A stretch of 64,000 nucleotides of DNA, from positions 1 through 64,000 of the forward strand of contig NZ_BJDP01000008.1 of assembly GCF_005405205.1 (NCBI RefSeq), written 5' to 3'. The notes beneath the pieces were generated by a model, which worked only from the letters and a program-made list of their open reading frames with translations, was not told the DNA's origin and did not search any database. This document shows positions 63,457 to 64,000 of this stretch, piece after piece (within the stretch, counting starts at the first letter, position 1; every line of letters starts with the position of its first letter). A program made the position numbers and the translations under genes. This DNA is from Enterococcus pingfangensis (lineage in GTDB: Bacteria > Bacillota > Bacilli > Lactobacillales > Enterococcaceae).

Positions 63457-64000
63457 TAAAATACAAAGAAATAGTTGATGATTGAAAGCAAACTAAAACC
63501 AAGTGCGATCAATCCACAAATAATAAGGTGGAGACGTTTATTCATCAAAGCCACGGCGATGAATTCCCTTAAAAAGGCATTTGGCAAATAGTAGCGCGCG
63601 GTCTTTGAACCGATGCCGTCAATTTTCAAACCAACCTCTTGAGCGTACATTCCAGCTCTGAAAATATGATAATTGTTAGACGTAAAGATCGCATGATAAC
63701 CTGAAGGTCGCTCGCGTTCCATGATCTCTTTACTAAACTGCATATTTTCTAACGTATTCGTAGATTGTGCTTCCAGCAAAATGTCTTCGGCAGGGATTCC
63801 TTGTTCGATGGCGTATTCTCGCATTGCTTGTGCTTCCGGGATCCTTTCATCGGAACCTTGTCCACCTGACATTAAAAGTTGCGGCGGCGACAACGTCTCT
63901 GCACTTTGCTTGCGGTAAAATTGGATCGCGCGGTCGATCCGCTTAGCCAGCAACGGTGTTACTTTTTGCCCATCGATCAAGCCGGCGCCCAGAACGATCA
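63456..64000 (-). CDS. YdcF/SanA-like (DUF218) protein, cut by the window end
   Basis: The C-terminal 181 or so codons of a DUF218 protein. The frame runs past base 64000 without a start, and the visible IVLGAGL at the edge is the family's first strand. Other family marks are LLMSGGQGSDERIPEAQAM, the acid-rich LLEAQSTNTLENM and FTSNNYHIFRAGMYA. Two hydrophobic segments at the C terminus give a membrane anchor. Relatives act in envelope or peptidoglycan-lipid homeostasis, though the mechanism is not fixed. The TTG at 63980 is not a real start. Confidence 0.8.
   Translation of the reverse strand, partial: IVLGAGLIDGQKVTPLLAKRIDRAIQFYRKQSAETLSPPQLLMSGGQGSDERIPEAQAMREYAIEQGIPAEDILLEAQSTNTLENMQFSKEIMERERPSGYHAIFTSNNYHIFRAGMYAQEVGLKIDGIGSKTARYYLPNAFLREFIAVALMNKRLHLIICGLIALGFSLLSIINYFFVF

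Overview
The window looks like a low-GC Firmicute chromosome, most likely Enterococcus. This rests on gene families and neighbourhoods: a DgaE/DgaF catabolic operon with DUF4310/DUF4311 proteins, an EfrAB/LmrCD-type heterodimeric ABC exporter, a HrtBA-like heme exporter with a divergent TetR gene, T-box and Mn2+ riboswitch leaders, strong AGGAGG ribosome sites and an LPXTG surface protein. I see no prophage, CRISPR array, rRNA or tRNA. The left edge looks like a mobile-element junction or contig break, because the first gene has lost its 5' half at about base 57. The right edge cuts through a YdcF-like gene.

Layout. 1-4.4 kb: a truncated membrane-protein gene, DUF4310, an amidohydrolase, DgaE and DgaF (amino-sugar acid catabolism). 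4.6-8.3 kb: a HAD-like protein and a three-gene set of two related beta-lactamase-fold serine hydrolases around a zinc-ribbon membrane protein; the first hydrolase has lost all three catalytic motifs. 8.5-10.8 kb: a cre-controlled promoter, a long folded leader RNA with a terminator, and a double-cubane-cluster reductase with its activase. 11-13.7 kb: small membrane proteins, dapB and a TetR gene. 13.8-17.3 kb: a heterodimeric multidrug ABC exporter. 17.4-21.2 kb: two cysteine-rich leader peptides and a terminator ahead of a trans-sulfuration enzyme and a cystine-type ABC importer. 21.3-24.2 kb: a Mn2+-riboswitch-controlled P-type ATPase. 24.4-36 kb: M42 peptidase, methyltransferase, YjeM, DUF554, a ClpP paralogue, UPF0173 hydrolase, B3/4 protein, YbaK, SorC regulator with transaldolase-like aldolase, and oxidoreductases. 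36-37.6 kb: ACT/UPF0210 pair. 37.8-40.5 kb: a large FtsX-like permease without an ATPase gene. 40.5-42.8 kb: a T-box-regulated threonyl-tRNA synthetase with a dead editing site. 42.9-45.4 kb: heme-exporter module. 45.5-64 kb: nucleoid protein, P1 peptidase, AarF kinase, aromatic-acid exporter, DUF4097, VanZ, LPXTG protein with divergent Mga-like regulator, AzlCD, and a two-component system divergent from a MacB-like ABC transporter.

The strongest leads are (1) a putative cysteine-codon attenuator, two short Cys-rich ORFs flanking a terminator in front of sulfur amino-acid genes; (2) the editing-deficient ThrRS; (3) an unassigned structured leader RNA before the double-cubane protein; (4) the live/dead serine-hydrolase pair; and (5) a roughly 120-160 bp repeat found four times, each time between convergent gene ends. 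All family assignments come from reading motifs by eye; no database search was run.
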